Origin: JBJXHN01 sp046233135
Lineage (GTDB): Bacteria > Pseudomonadota > Alphaproteobacteria > Rhodospirillales > Rhodospirillaceae
Direction of reading: 5' to 3'
Length of the DNA: 64,000 bases
Assembly (NCBI GenBank): GCA_046233135.1
Contig: JBJXHN010000012.1
Location: 1 to 64,000, forward strand
How positions within the stretch are numbered: the first letter of the stretch is position 1; each line of letters starts with the position of its first letter. Under the pieces are notes generated by a model that saw nothing but the letters and a program-made list of their open reading frames with translations, had not been told where the DNA came from and searched no databases. Made by a program: the position numbers and the translations under genes. Positions 18,852 through 25,979 of the stretch are shown here, piece by piece.

Positions 18852-19299
18852 GGCCGGCGTCCAACACTGCGACGTCACCGCCGGCCAGGAACAGCGCAAG
18901 GCGATCCAGATAGGCCTGGCGGGGACCTTCCAGGGCGACCCTGAGCAACGGTCCGGCGAAGCGGACCCGCCAGTGAAGGTTTCCGGCGTGGTACCCCAGG
19001 GCCAGGGCCGCCTCGGCATCCCTGGGGCGCAGGGTCAGCCAGGCTTCGTCGCTGGTCCCCAGGATGATGGCGCGGTCCGCTTCCAGCAGCAGGACGGACC
19101 CGTTCTCCAGCGAGACGTCGCGGGGCAAAGTGATCCCGCATTCGGTCCCCCGGTCGGTCACCGCCCGGAACCGCCGCCGGGCCAGATCGCCCGGCGGCAG
19201 GGTTATCCGCTCCAGACCGCCACTGTGGGCGATGTCGTGGAGCCGTCCCGCGATCGCCGGATCGGTGGCGAGCCCGGCGACGGTGGTGAGCAGAAGCAT
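18832..19299 (-). CDS. ureE: Urease nickel metallochaperone UreE
   Basis: A 155-aa protein beginning at ATG 19299, chosen because GGAAGGAGG stands just upstream; the open frame could extend to 19383 but that would run into the leader terminator. It has the UreE N-terminal domain (RRRFRAVTDRGTECGITLPR, LENGSVLLLEADRAIIL) and the metal-binding domain with the family-conserved GYHAGNLHW histidines. There is no His-rich C-terminal tail, so nickel storage is unlikely and simple delivery to UreG is expected. It is the first gene of the operon. Confidence 0.9.
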   Translation of the reverse strand: MLLLTTVAGLATDPAIAGRLHDIAHSGGLERITLPPGDLARRRFRAVTDRGTECGITLPRDVSLENGSVLLLEADRAIILGTSDEAWLTLRPRDAEAALALGYHAGNLHWRVRFAGPLLRVALEGPRQAYLDRLALFLAGGDVAVLDAGHDRPCR

Positions 19300-19354
19300 G
19301 TCAGGCCTCCTTCCGGTACCGGCCGCTGGGTCCGGAAACCGGTGATGAAAACGC

Positions 19355-19388
19355 AAAAAGCCCGACGACTCGGACAGAGTCATCGGGC
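19355..19388 (-). terminator. Intrinsic terminator inside the urease operon leader
   Basis: On the minus strand GCCCGATGACTC (19388-19377) pairs with GAGTCGTCGGGC (19371-19360) as a 12-bp stem, one G-T pair, 5-base loop, followed by five T. No gene lies upstream on this strand within the divergent intergenic region, so this is a leader attenuator for ureE-D rather than an end-of-gene terminator, unless a small RNA is encoded just upstream. Confidence 0.85.
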
Positions 19389-19425
19389 TACGACGCCACG
19401 GGCGAGAGCGCGCATCGTTGAGCGC
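19386..19425 (-). promoter_or_regulatory. Candidate ANTAR-protein RNA target ahead of the urease terminator
   Basis: Two hairpins precede the terminator. The first (19425-19408) has a 4-bp GCGC stem, one mismatch, a C-G closing pair and hexaloop AACGAT (A1 and G4, the ANTAR consensus). The second (19397-19386) has stem GGC/GCC with hexaloop GTCGTA (G4 kept, A1 is G). Its 3' strand is part of the terminator stem, so the second hairpin and the terminator exclude each other. This is the known logic of ANTAR antitermination. Confidence 0.55.
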
Positions 19426-19447
19426 CCCGCGAATATTGCACCCACGA

Positions 19448-19475
19448 CCTTATCGGTCCGATTGGGCTGAATCAA
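19448..19475 (-). promoter_or_regulatory. Weak sigma-70-like promoter for the urease operon
   Basis: On the minus strand TTGATT (19475-19470) and ATAAG-type hexamer (around 19453-19448) are 15-17 bases apart and would start transcription just before the hexaloop hairpins. The match is poor; no clear sigma-54 element was found either. Confidence 0.25.
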
Positions 19476-19519
19476 GGCTGACGATGACGGCCCTTCTCGT
19501 CAACAGGGGATGAGGCCGG

Positions 19520-19548
19520 TTGAAGTGCCGGGAAAAAATCCCTATGAA
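19520..19548 (+). promoter_or_regulatory. Sigma-70-like promoter for amiC-amiR
   Basis: TTGAAG (19520-19525) and TATGAA (19543-19548) are separated by 17 bases, each matching the consensus at four of six positions. Initiation near 19555 would place the leader hairpins at the very 5' end of the transcript. Confidence 0.45.
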
Positions 19549-19556
19549 TTGGAGAG

Positions 19557-19600
19557 AAGTACCCGACAGCATCGTGTCGGCTACTTGGGCAACGGGGCTC
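19557..19600 (+). promoter_or_regulatory. Leader hairpins ahead of amiC, candidate ANTAR target
   Basis: A strong hairpin spans 19557-19586 (AAGTA/TACTT and CCGACA/TGTCGG around one C-C mismatch, loop GCATCG, which does not fit the ANTAR loop rule). A second one, GGGC/GCTC at 19587-19600, has hexaloop AACGGG (A1 and G4 present). Its 3' half overlaps the 5' arm of the following terminator, so the two are mutually exclusive. Confidence 0.45.
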
Positions 19601-19631
19601 TCGGCCGGTGGCGGCGGGAAGCCCTTTTTTT
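19595..19631 (+). terminator. Leader terminator upstream of amiC
   Basis: GGGCT (19595-19599) pairs with AGCCC (19620-19624), extended by further inner pairs with one bulge, and is followed at once by seven T. It lies 40 bp before the amiC start, so it must be an attenuator of the amiC-amiR transcript. Confidence 0.75.
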
Positions 19632-19671
19632 GTTTATATCTCGGGTGTCGGGTTGATCGGGAGGGAGAGGT

Positions 19672-20838
19672 ATGGCGGCTGGCAGCGTGACGGGGGAAAG
19701 CTGGAACCTTGGACTTCTCAACTCCCAGACCGGGGTGACGGCCGGCATCGAAAAGACGGTCCTGAACGCGGCGCTGCTGGCCATCGATGAGATCAATGAC
19801 CAGGGGGGCGTGTCGGGGCGGCCATTGAGAGCGGTTGTCTACGATCCCAAATCCGACCCCAAGACCTATCGCGCCCTGGCCGAGCGGCTGCTGACCGAAG
19901 ACCGGGTCCGGATTCTGTGCGGGTGCTACATGTCCAGTACCCGCAAGGCGGTGCTGCCGGTGGTCGAGCGGTATCGCGGCTTGCTGTTCTATCCCACCCT
20001 TTATGAAGGTTTCGAATATTCCCCTCATTGTTTCTATACCGGTGCCGCGCCCAATCAGAACAGCATCATCCTGGCCGATCATCTGTTGAAACTCGGAGGG
20101 GAGCGTTTCTATTTCATCGGCTCCAACTACGTCTTTCCTTACGAGTCGAACCGCATCATGGCCGACTATCTGCGCCAGCATCGGGCCGTGATTGTCCAAG
20201 AGCGCTATCTCGACCTGACGTCCGAGAGCCGGGACTTCGATGCCGTGGTCGCGGATATCGCCAAATACGCACCCGATGTGATCTTCTCGACGGTCGTCGG
20301 GGCGCAAACCGCGCTGCTCTATCGGGCTTATCGCCGGGCGGGCCTGGATCCCGGAACCTTGCCCATCGCCAGCCTGACCACCAGCGAAGCCGAAGTGGCG
20401 GAGATGGGAACCGAGGCGGCGGAAGGCCACATAACCGCCGCACCGTTCTTCGAAAGCCTGGATACCCCCCGGGCACGGGCCTTCACGGAGCGCTACAAGG
20501 CCGCGTACGGGCCGGAGGCGCCGCTGACCGCCGTTGCCGAGGCGGCCTATTTCCAGATCCACGTGATCGCCGAAGCGCTGGCCGTAACAGGGTCGGATCG
20601 TTTCGAGGATCTGCATCCGGCGATCCAGGGCCGTCGCTTCGATGCCCCCCAGGGGGAGATCCGCATCGATCCGGAAAACCACCACACTTACCTGTGGCCC
20701 AGGGTGGCCCAATTGGACGGCGGAGGACGCTTCCGGATCGTGCGGGACAGTACCCATGCGGTGAAGCCCGATCCCTATCTGGTTTCGCCGGTCGTGGACA
20801 GCTGGGAACTGGCGGCAACCGGCGCCCAGGCCAAGTAA
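19672..20838 (+). CDS. amiC: Amide-sensing negative regulator AmiC
   Basis: A 388-aa protein of the type I binding-protein fold with no signal peptide, hence cytosolic. It resembles Pseudomonas AmiC throughout: GLLNSQTGVTAGIEKTVLNA, CGCYMSSTRKAVLPVVERY, YPTLYEGFEYSPHCFYTGAAPNQNS, FIGSNYVFPYESNRIM, FSTVVGAQTALLYRAY, SLTTSEAEVAEMGTEAAEGH. In Pseudomonas, AmiC holds AmiR inactive until a short-chain amide binds. GGGAGGGAGAGG before the ATG is a strong ribosome site. It is cotranscribed with amiR, which follows 16 bp later. It also resembles the exported binding protein encoded next, a likely paralogue specialised for uptake. Confidence 0.93.
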   Translation: MAAGSVTGESWNLGLLNSQTGVTAGIEKTVLNAALLAIDEINDQGGVSGRPLRAVVYDPKSDPKTYRALAERLLTEDRVRILCGCYMSSTRKAVLPVVERYRGLLFYPTLYEGFEYSPHCFYTGAAPNQNSIILADHLLKLGGERFYFIGSNYVFPYESNRIMADYLRQHRAVIVQERYLDLTSESRDFDAVVADIAKYAPDVIFSTVVGAQTALLYRAYRRAGLDPGTLPIASLTTSEAEVAEMGTEAAEGHITAAPFFESLDTPRARAFTERYKAAYGPEAPLTAVAEAAYFQIHVIAEALAVTGSDRFEDLHPAIQGRRFDAPQGEIRIDPENHHTYLWPRVAQLDGGGRFRIVRDSTHAVKPDPYLVSPVVDSWELAATGAQAK

Positions 20839-20854
20839 GCGGGGGCGGTATTCC

Positions 20855-21502
20855 ATGAAAACTGCGGTCGGGAAAGCCCCGGGGAAAGATCGGGGGAAGG
20901 CGCAAGGGCAGGGCGCTGTCCTCAAGGGGATTCGAGAGCTGTTCGTGATGGTCGTGCATCCCGCCGACGGCGAGGGGTCGGCCCTGGCGGAACATCTGCG
21001 ACGCATCGGTTGCCATGCAGAGGGGCTGTGGCCGCCGCCCGCACGGCTGCCACCCGAAGCCGACATGGTCCTGGTGGCCATGCAGCTGGAGTATCGGGAC
21101 CAGATCAAAAAGATGCTGTCCGGAATCCGGCCGCCGGGGCCGACGGTGCTGGCCGTCGTCGATTATGAGAATCCGACCATGCTGCAAATGGTGCTCGACA
21201 GTGGCGCGTTCGCGGTGATCGGCAAGCCGATTCGCCCCTTCGGCCTGCTGACCAACCTGGTGCTGGCCCGGACCCTGTGGATGCAGCGGGCGGAAGCGGA
21301 AGCCCGGGTGAACAAGGCCGAACGTCGGCTGGCCGGGTTGCGCAAGATCGGCAAGGCCAAATCCATCCTTATGGAAACCCGGGGCATCGGCGAGGACGAA
21401 GCCTATGCCAGCATCCGCGACCAGGCCATGGCCAAGCGCACGACCATGGAGGAAATCGCCGTGGCGATCATCAATGCGCATCAGCTCTTGAACATGCCTT
21501 AG
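20855..21502 (+). CDS. amiR: ANTAR-domain transcription antiterminator AmiR
   Basis: A 215-aa protein. A basic N-terminal tail (about 24 residues) precedes a receiver-like domain that lacks the phospho-acceptor Asp (DMVLVAMQLEY), as in Pseudomonas AmiR. A helical coiled-coil stretch (about 125-155) leads into a C-terminal ANTAR domain (LRKIGKAKSILMETRGIGEDEAYASIRDQAMAKRTTMEEIAVAII). ANTAR proteins bind paired hexaloop RNA hairpins in nascent leaders and stop terminator formation. AmiC upstream is the expected partner. Candidate RNA targets lie before amiC, downstream before the transporter operon, and before the urease operon on the other strand. Confidence 0.93.
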   Translation: MKTAVGKAPGKDRGKAQGQGAVLKGIRELFVMVVHPADGEGSALAEHLRRIGCHAEGLWPPPARLPPEADMVLVAMQLEYRDQIKKMLSGIRPPGPTVLAVVDYENPTMLQMVLDSGAFAVIGKPIRPFGLLTNLVLARTLWMQRAEAEARVNKAERRLAGLRKIGKAKSILMETRGIGEDEAYASIRDQAMAKRTTMEEIAVAIINAHQLLNMP

Positions 21503-21535
21503 AAAAGTGCTTATGATCGGATCGTGATTAAATCG

Positions 21536-21575
21536 CTGGCACCCAATGATGCGTGCCGGCTGTGGCGATGAAGCC
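21536..21575 (+). promoter_or_regulatory. Candidate ANTAR RNA target 1 before the transporter/amidase operon
   Basis: Hairpin 1 (21539-21556, extendable outward to 21532-21569) has stem GCAC/GTGC, one C-C mismatch, a C-G closing pair and hexaloop AATGAT (21545-21550; A1, G4). Hairpin 2 (21564-21575) has GGC/GCC with loop GATGAA (G4 kept). The 3' strand of hairpin 2 lies inside the arm of the next terminator. The architecture closely matches the element before ureE. Confidence 0.6.
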
Positions 21576-21612
21576 TCTCGTCCCCTGTGAGCCAGGGGCG
21601 TGAGGCTTTTTT
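21571..21612 (+). terminator. First intrinsic terminator of the amidase-operon leader
   Basis: AAGCCTC (21571-21577) pairs with GAGGCTT (21602-21608), with an inner CCCCT/AGGGG stem, then a T-run (21607-21612) and a second run of six T after one G. It lies about 70 bp after the amiR stop and would block read-through unless antitermination occurs. Confidence 0.88.
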
Positions 21613-21622
21613 GTTTTTTAAT

Positions 21623-21667
21623 GTCCGCGCGGCAGCGTCGCCGCGCCGGACCAGCGGCAGCGAAGCC
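21623..21667 (+). promoter_or_regulatory. Candidate ANTAR RNA target 2 before the transporter/amidase operon
   Basis: Hairpin 1 (21623-21651) has an 11-bp stem with one bulged C and hexaloop AGCGTC (21634-21639; A1, G4, C-G closing pair). Hairpin 2 (21656-21667) has GGC/GCC with hexaloop AGCGAA (A1, G4). Hairpin 2 overlaps the 5' arm of the second terminator. This is the best match to the dual-hexaloop ANTAR motif in the window. Confidence 0.65.
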
Positions 21668-21712
21668 CGAACCCGCGCATCCCAGGGGATGCGACGGTTC
21701 GGGCTTTTTTTT
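21664..21712 (+). terminator. Second intrinsic terminator of the amidase-operon leader
   Basis: AGCCCGAACC (21664-21673) pairs with GGTTCGGGCT (21696-21705), with an inner GCATCC/GGATGC stem, followed by eight T (21705-21712). It is very stable and ends 84 bp before the binding-protein gene. Having two full terminators in series is unusual for one leader. Confidence 0.9.
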
Positions 21713-21795
21713 GTGGCCAGATCGCCCCCGGGCGGCAGGCACCCGAAGAGACCAGGACGAGGTCTCCGGGGTCGATAGACAGGAGAACTGACTCA

Positions 21796-23052
21796 ATGTC
21801 CCAGTCCCGTCGTTCGTTTCTCAAGCTGACGACCGCCACAGCGGCGGGGATCGTCGCCGCACCGGCCATCATCGGCCGGGCGCCCAAGGCCTTTGCCGCC
21901 GACACTATTGATGTGGGCGTGCTGTTTTCCCAAACCGGCGGCCTGTCGATTATCGAAAAGTCGCTGGCCGATGCGACTCTGATGGCGATTGCCGAAATCA
22001 ATGCCGCCGGCGGCGTGCTTGGCAAGGAAGTCCGGCCGATCGTCGAAGACGGCTCGTCCGATCCCAAGACCTTCAACGAGAAGGCCAGCAAGCTGGTCCT
22101 GCGCGACCGGGTGCCTACGGTCTTCGGGTGCTACACCTCCGCCAGCCGCAAGGCGGTGCTGCCGGTCTTCGAGAAGCGGCGAAACCTGCTGTTCTACCCG
22201 ACCTATTATGAAGGCTACGAATGCTCCAAGAACGTGGTCTACACCGGGTCCACGCCGAACCAGCAGCTGTCCTATTTCATTCCCTGGATCATTGAAAATC
22301 TGGGCAAGAAGAAATTCTTCATCGTCGGCTCCAACTACATCTATCCCAAGGAAATGGCCAAGGTCTGCAAGATCCTGATCGAGCAGAACGGCGCCGAATG
22401 GGTGGCCGACGAATATCTGGAGCTTGGCCATTCCGAATGGGGGGCGATGGTCAAGAAGATCAAGGATTCCGGCTGCGATGCGGTGCTGTCCAACGTGGTC
22501 GGTGATTCCGTGGTCGCCTTCTATCGCGAATTCAAGAACCAGGGCCTGGACCACGCCACTCTGCCGATCTGCGCTTCCGTGACGTCGGAAGTGGAGATCG
22601 CCGCCATGGGGGCCGAGTTCGCGGCGGGAAGCTACACCTCGTTCCCCTATTTCCAGGCCATCGACACCCCGGCCAACAAGGCCTTCATCGAGCGCTACCG
22701 GGCGTTCGTCAAGGATCCGGCGGCGGTGACCCACCATGCGATGGAGTCCAGCTATTTCCAGGTCTTCCTGTGGAAGCAGGCGGTCGAGGCCGGCGGCGAT
22801 CCGGGCACGGCATCGGTGCTGGCCAACATCGGCGGCCAGAGCTTCGACGCGCCCAACGGACCGGTGAAGGTGGATCCGGAAAACCTGCACACCTACCTGA
22901 CGCCGCGCATCGCCCAATGGGGGGCGGACGGCCAGGGCGCGATCGTGTCCCAGCTGGATGCTCCGGTGGAGCCGTTGCCTTATGCCGCCTATGGGGAGTC
23001 GGAAGGCAACCTGTTCTGCACCAGCGCCGGTCTCGATACCGGCAAGCTTTGA
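21796..23052 (+). CDS. Urea/short-chain amide ABC transporter binding protein (UrtA/FmdD type)
   Basis: A 418-aa protein with a Tat-type signal (SRRSFLKLTTATAAGIVAAPA, cleavage near AFA-AD). The mature part matches the UrtA/AmiC binding-protein group: VGVLFSQTGGLSIIEKSLADA, EINAAGGVLGKEVRPIVEDG, FGCYTSASRKAVLPVFEKR, YPTYYEGYECSKNVVYTGSTPNQQ, FDAPNGPVKVDPENLHT. It should bind urea, formamide, acetamide or a related small amide in the periplasm for the permeases that follow. It is the first structural gene after the double terminator, so its expression depends on antitermination. It is clearly paralogous to AmiC, suggesting that sensor and transporter recognise similar ligands. Confidence 0.92.
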   Translation: MSQSRRSFLKLTTATAAGIVAAPAIIGRAPKAFAADTIDVGVLFSQTGGLSIIEKSLADATLMAIAEINAAGGVLGKEVRPIVEDGSSDPKTFNEKASKLVLRDRVPTVFGCYTSASRKAVLPVFEKRRNLLFYPTYYEGYECSKNVVYTGSTPNQQLSYFIPWIIENLGKKKFFIVGSNYIYPKEMAKVCKILIEQNGAEWVADEYLELGHSEWGAMVKKIKDSGCDAVLSNVVGDSVVAFYREFKNQGLDHATLPICASVTSEVEIAAMGAEFAAGSYTSFPYFQAIDTPANKAFIERYRAFVKDPAAVTHHAMESSYFQVFLWKQAVEAGGDPGTASVLANIGGQSFDAPNGPVKVDPENLHTYLTPRIAQWGADGQGAIVSQLDAPVEPLPYAAYGESEGNLFCTSAGLDTGKL

Positions 23053-23132
23053 GGACCCATGCCGGACCCAGGGGGAGGGACGGGCGGAGGTTCGCCTTTC
23101 TTCGCCCCCGGGGCCAAGCCGGGAGACCATCC

Positions 23133-24026
23133 GTGATCGAAACCATATTCATCGGACTCAGTCTCGGGTCCATCCTGCTGCTTGTCGCTCTGGGGCTGAG
23201 CATCACCTACGGCGCCATGGGGGTCATCAACATGGCCCATGGCGAGTTGGTGATGGTCGGGGCCTACACGGCGGTGATGGCGGGGCTGTACCTGGGCCTG
23301 AACCTTTTCGCCGCCATTCCGCTGGCTTTCGTCGTGACCGGTCTGCTGGGCATGGCCATCGAGAAGGCGGTGGTGCGCCGCCTGTACGGGCGCATGCTCG
23401 ATACCCTGCTGGCGACCTGGGGGCTGGCGATCCTGCTGCAGCAGGCGGTGCGGCTGGAACTGGGCCTGTCTTTTCTGGACATCCATATCCCTGGCCTCGG
23501 CCCCGGACTGCAGAACCTGGATGTCCCGGCCATCCTGCGCGGGACTGCGGATCTGGGCGGTTTCGTCGTTCAACCCTATCGCACCTTCATCATCCTGCTG
23601 ACTCTGGCGCTGGTGGGCGTGACCTGGTGGCTGATGTATCGCACGTCGCTGGGAACCTGCGTTCGTGCGGTGATGCGGGATCCGGACATGGCGGCGGCCT
23701 GCGGCATCGACGTCAAGCGCGTCAACAGTCTGACCTTCGCCTACGGGTCCGGCCTGGCGGGCATTGCCGGCGTGATGATGGCGGGCTTCAAGACGGTGTC
23801 GCCGGAAATGGGCACCTCGCTGGTGGTCGACGGATTCCTGGTGGTGGTCATGGGGGGCGTGGGCAGCCTGTTCGGAACCCTGGCGTCCTCTGGCCTGCTG
23901 GGACAGATCAACGGCTTCGTCGCCCTGGCCAGCAACGACATCCTGGCTCGGGCGGTGGTCTTCGCGACCGTCATCCTGGTCATTCTCTGGCGGCCCATGG
24001 GCCTGTTCAGCTTCAAGGGGCGCTAG
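23133..24026 (+). CDS. Urea/amide ABC transporter permease (UrtB/FmdE type)
   Basis: A 297-aa LivH-family inner-membrane permease. I start it at GTG 23133 (VIETIFIGLSLGSILLLVALGLS), preceded by GGGAGA; the longer open frame is a shadow of the upstream gene. Family segments are ITYGAMGVINMAHGELVMVGAY, RAVMRDPDMAAACGIDVKRVN, and GTSLVVDGFLVVVMGGVGSLFGTL. About eight hydrophobic segments are visible. It pairs with the next gene to form the membrane channel. An 80-bp gap with a weak stem-loop (23082-23107) separates it from the binding-protein gene. Confidence 0.92.
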   Translation: MIETIFIGLSLGSILLLVALGLSITYGAMGVINMAHGELVMVGAYTAVMAGLYLGLNLFAAIPLAFVVTGLLGMAIEKAVVRRLYGRMLDTLLATWGLAILLQQAVRLELGLSFLDIHIPGLGPGLQNLDVPAILRGTADLGGFVVQPYRTFIILLTLALVGVTWWLMYRTSLGTCVRAVMRDPDMAAACGIDVKRVNSLTFAYGSGLAGIAGVMMAGFKTVSPEMGTSLVVDGFLVVVMGGVGSLFGTLASSGLLGQINGFVALASNDILARAVVFATVILVILWRPMGLFSFKGR

Positions 24027-24029
24027 ACG

Positions 24030-25217
24030 ATGGGCGGGTTTCCTCCTTCCGCGATCGGGCTTACCAAGGCCCGGATAGACTGGGCGGCCTATGGTCTGTT
24101 CATTCTGGTGATCATGATCCTGCCGGCCTTCATGGACGTGTTCTGGCTGAATCGGCTGTCCAAGTATCTGGTCTACGGCATGCTGGGAGTCGCGATTTCC
24201 CTGTCCTGGGGGTATGCGGGGATCCTCAATCTCGGCCAGGGACTGTTCTTCGGGCTGGGTGCCTATGCCCTGGCCATGTCGCTGAAGCTGGCGTCACCGA
24301 CCAGTCTGGCCCAGGGCTCCGACACACCGGTTCCCGATTTCATGCTGTGGAACGCCGAACCGGGCGCGCCGACCGACCTGTGCTGCATCAATGCCGGCAG
24401 CTGGCTGTGGCTGCCGTTCCAAAACCCCTGGTTCGGGGTGGTGATGGGGATTCTGCTACCGGTGGCAGTCGCCTTGCTGCTGGGCCTGACGGTATTCCGC
24501 AAGCGGATTGCCGGGGTCTTCGTCGCTATCATAACCCTGGCCCTGGTCTTGCTGGTTCGCCTGCTGGTCGTCGATGCCCAACCTATCACCAACGGCTTCA
24601 ACGGCCTGACCGATCTGGGCTGGTTCACGGTGGGCGGGGTCGAATTCGACCCCTACATGACCCGGACCTACTACCTGGTGGCGGTGGCCCTGTCCGTCGT
24701 GCTGATCGGTGCGCGCTGGCTGGTCACCACCCGGGCCGGCCTGATCCTTCAAGCCACCAGAGACGACGCCAACCGCGCGCGCTTCCTGGGCTTCGACGTT
24801 GCCAGCTACCAGACCTTTTTCTTCGCTGTCTCGGCGGGAATCGCCGGGCTGGCCGGCATGTTCTACGTGATCTCCTCGGAGTTCGCGTCCCCGACATTCA
24901 TGGACCTGTCGTTCTCCATCACCATGGTGGTCTGGGCTGCGGTCGGCGGACGGTCGAGCCTGCTGGGGGCCTGCATCGGGGCAATCCTGATCAACACCAT
25001 CGAGGCCACGGTGTCCGAGAGCGAGATGTTCGTCGAGGCCTGGAAGGCCGTGATCGGTCTGATCTTCGTTCTGGTGGTCCTGTACCTGCCGCGTGGACTG
25101 GCCGGTCTGGGCGACGACGTCTCGCGTCGCCTGCTCGTCCGGTTCCGCAGGGACGGGGATCTGGCGGAGCCTGCCGCCGGCTCCGGGGAGCGTGCGGAAA
25201 AAAGCCTTTCGGTCTGA
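24030..25217 (+). CDS. Urea/amide ABC transporter permease (UrtC/FmdF type)
   Basis: A 395-aa LivM-family permease, three bases after the previous stop. It has the family core (YGMLGVAISLSWGYAGILNLGQGLFFGLGAYA; TRDDANRARFLGFDVASYQTFFFAVSAGIAGLAG; WAAVGGRSSLLGACIGAILIN). Like UrtC it carries a long insertion between the early and late membrane segments (around residues 90-130, with NAEPGAPTDLCCINAGSW). It forms the heterodimeric channel with the LivH-type partner. The C-terminal 35 residues are polar and cytosolic. Confidence 0.92.
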   Translation: MGGFPPSAIGLTKARIDWAAYGLFILVIMILPAFMDVFWLNRLSKYLVYGMLGVAISLSWGYAGILNLGQGLFFGLGAYALAMSLKLASPTSLAQGSDTPVPDFMLWNAEPGAPTDLCCINAGSWLWLPFQNPWFGVVMGILLPVAVALLLGLTVFRKRIAGVFVAIITLALVLLVRLLVVDAQPITNGFNGLTDLGWFTVGGVEFDPYMTRTYYLVAVALSVVLIGARWLVTTRAGLILQATRDDANRARFLGFDVASYQTFFFAVSAGIAGLAGMFYVISSEFASPTFMDLSFSITMVVWAAVGGRSSLLGACIGAILINTIEATVSESEMFVEAWKAVIGLIFVLVVLYLPRGLAGLGDDVSRRLLVRFRRDGDLAEPAAGSGERAEKSLSV

Positions 25218-25232
25218 GACGAGGATACGCCA

Positions 25233-25979
25233 ATGCAAACGGCTTTGACCATCGACGGCCTGTCCGTCGACTTCGGGGGCTTCCGTGCCGTGGACCGCTT
25301 TTCCATGACGGTTGGCGACGGCGAGCTGAGGGTTCTGCTGGGGGCCAACGGGGCAGGCAAGACCACCTTGATGGACCTGATCTGCGGCAAGACCCGGTCG
25401 ACCGAGGGCACGGTCTTTCTGGGGGACCGCGACATCACCAACCGCCCGGAACACGATATCGCCCGGGCAGGGCTGGGGCGCAAGTTCCAGATCCCCAGCG
25501 TGTTCCGGGAACTGACCGTGCACCAGAATTTCGAAGTGGCCGGCACCCGCGATCCTCGCGTTCTCGCCAATCTGCGGGGTGCGCGGGACGGGGAAGCCGA
25601 TCGCCGGCTGGAGGAGATCCTGGATCTGGTGGGTTTGCGCGACCGCCGGCGGGAAAAGGCGGGAGTCCTGTCCCACGGTGAAACCCAGTGGCTGGAGCTG
25701 GGACTGCTTCTGGTGATGAACCCGAAAGTGATCCTGCTGGACGAACCAACGGCCGGTATGACCCAGGGGGAGACGCAAAAGACCTCGCAGATTCTCAACG
25801 ACCTGAAGGGGCGCCATACGCTGCTTGTGGTCGAACACGACATGGCCTTCGTGCGGGCCATCGCCCAGCGCATCACGGTGATGCACCTGGGCAAGTTCCT
25901 GGCCGAGGGCACCGTCGCCCAGATCGAGACGGATCCCCGGGTCAAGGACGCCTACCTGGGCAGCGGGGGGATCCACTGA
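25233..25979 (+). CDS. Urea/amide ABC transporter ATPase (UrtD type)
   Basis: A 248-aa LivG/UrtD-family ATPase. Walker A is GANGAGKTT, Walker B ILLDEPTAGMTQGE, and the H-loop VVEHDMAF. The signature region reads LSHGETQWLELGLLL rather than LSGGQ, the substitution typical of UrtD. The motif GLGRKFQIPSVFRELTVHQNFE is also UrtD-like. It overlaps the next ATPase gene by one base (TGATG), so the two are coupled. Confidence 0.92.
   Translation: MQTALTIDGLSVDFGGFRAVDRFSMTVGDGELRVLLGANGAGKTTLMDLICGKTRSTEGTVFLGDRDITNRPEHDIARAGLGRKFQIPSVFRELTVHQNFEVAGTRDPRVLANLRGARDGEADRRLEEILDLVGLRDRRREKAGVLSHGETQWLELGLLLVMNPKVILLDEPTAGMTQGETQKTSQILNDLKGRHTLLVVEHDMAFVRAIAQRITVMHLGKFLAEGTVAQIETDPRVKDAYLGSGGIH

Noticed and set aside
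19355..19425. Free-standing small RNA ending at the minus-strand terminator
   Set aside because: Possible, but the element lies directly before ureE and mirrors the leaders of the AmiR-linked operon, so an attenuator is the simpler reading.
19300..19671. Guanidine (ykkC-type) riboswitch before urease or amiC
   Set aside because: The conserved sequence blocks of the known guanidine classes are not present; the hairpins fit the ANTAR-target layout better.
22958..25681. 907-codon plus-strand open frame across the transporter genes
   Set aside because: Out of frame with two permeases and an ATPase that show full family motifs.
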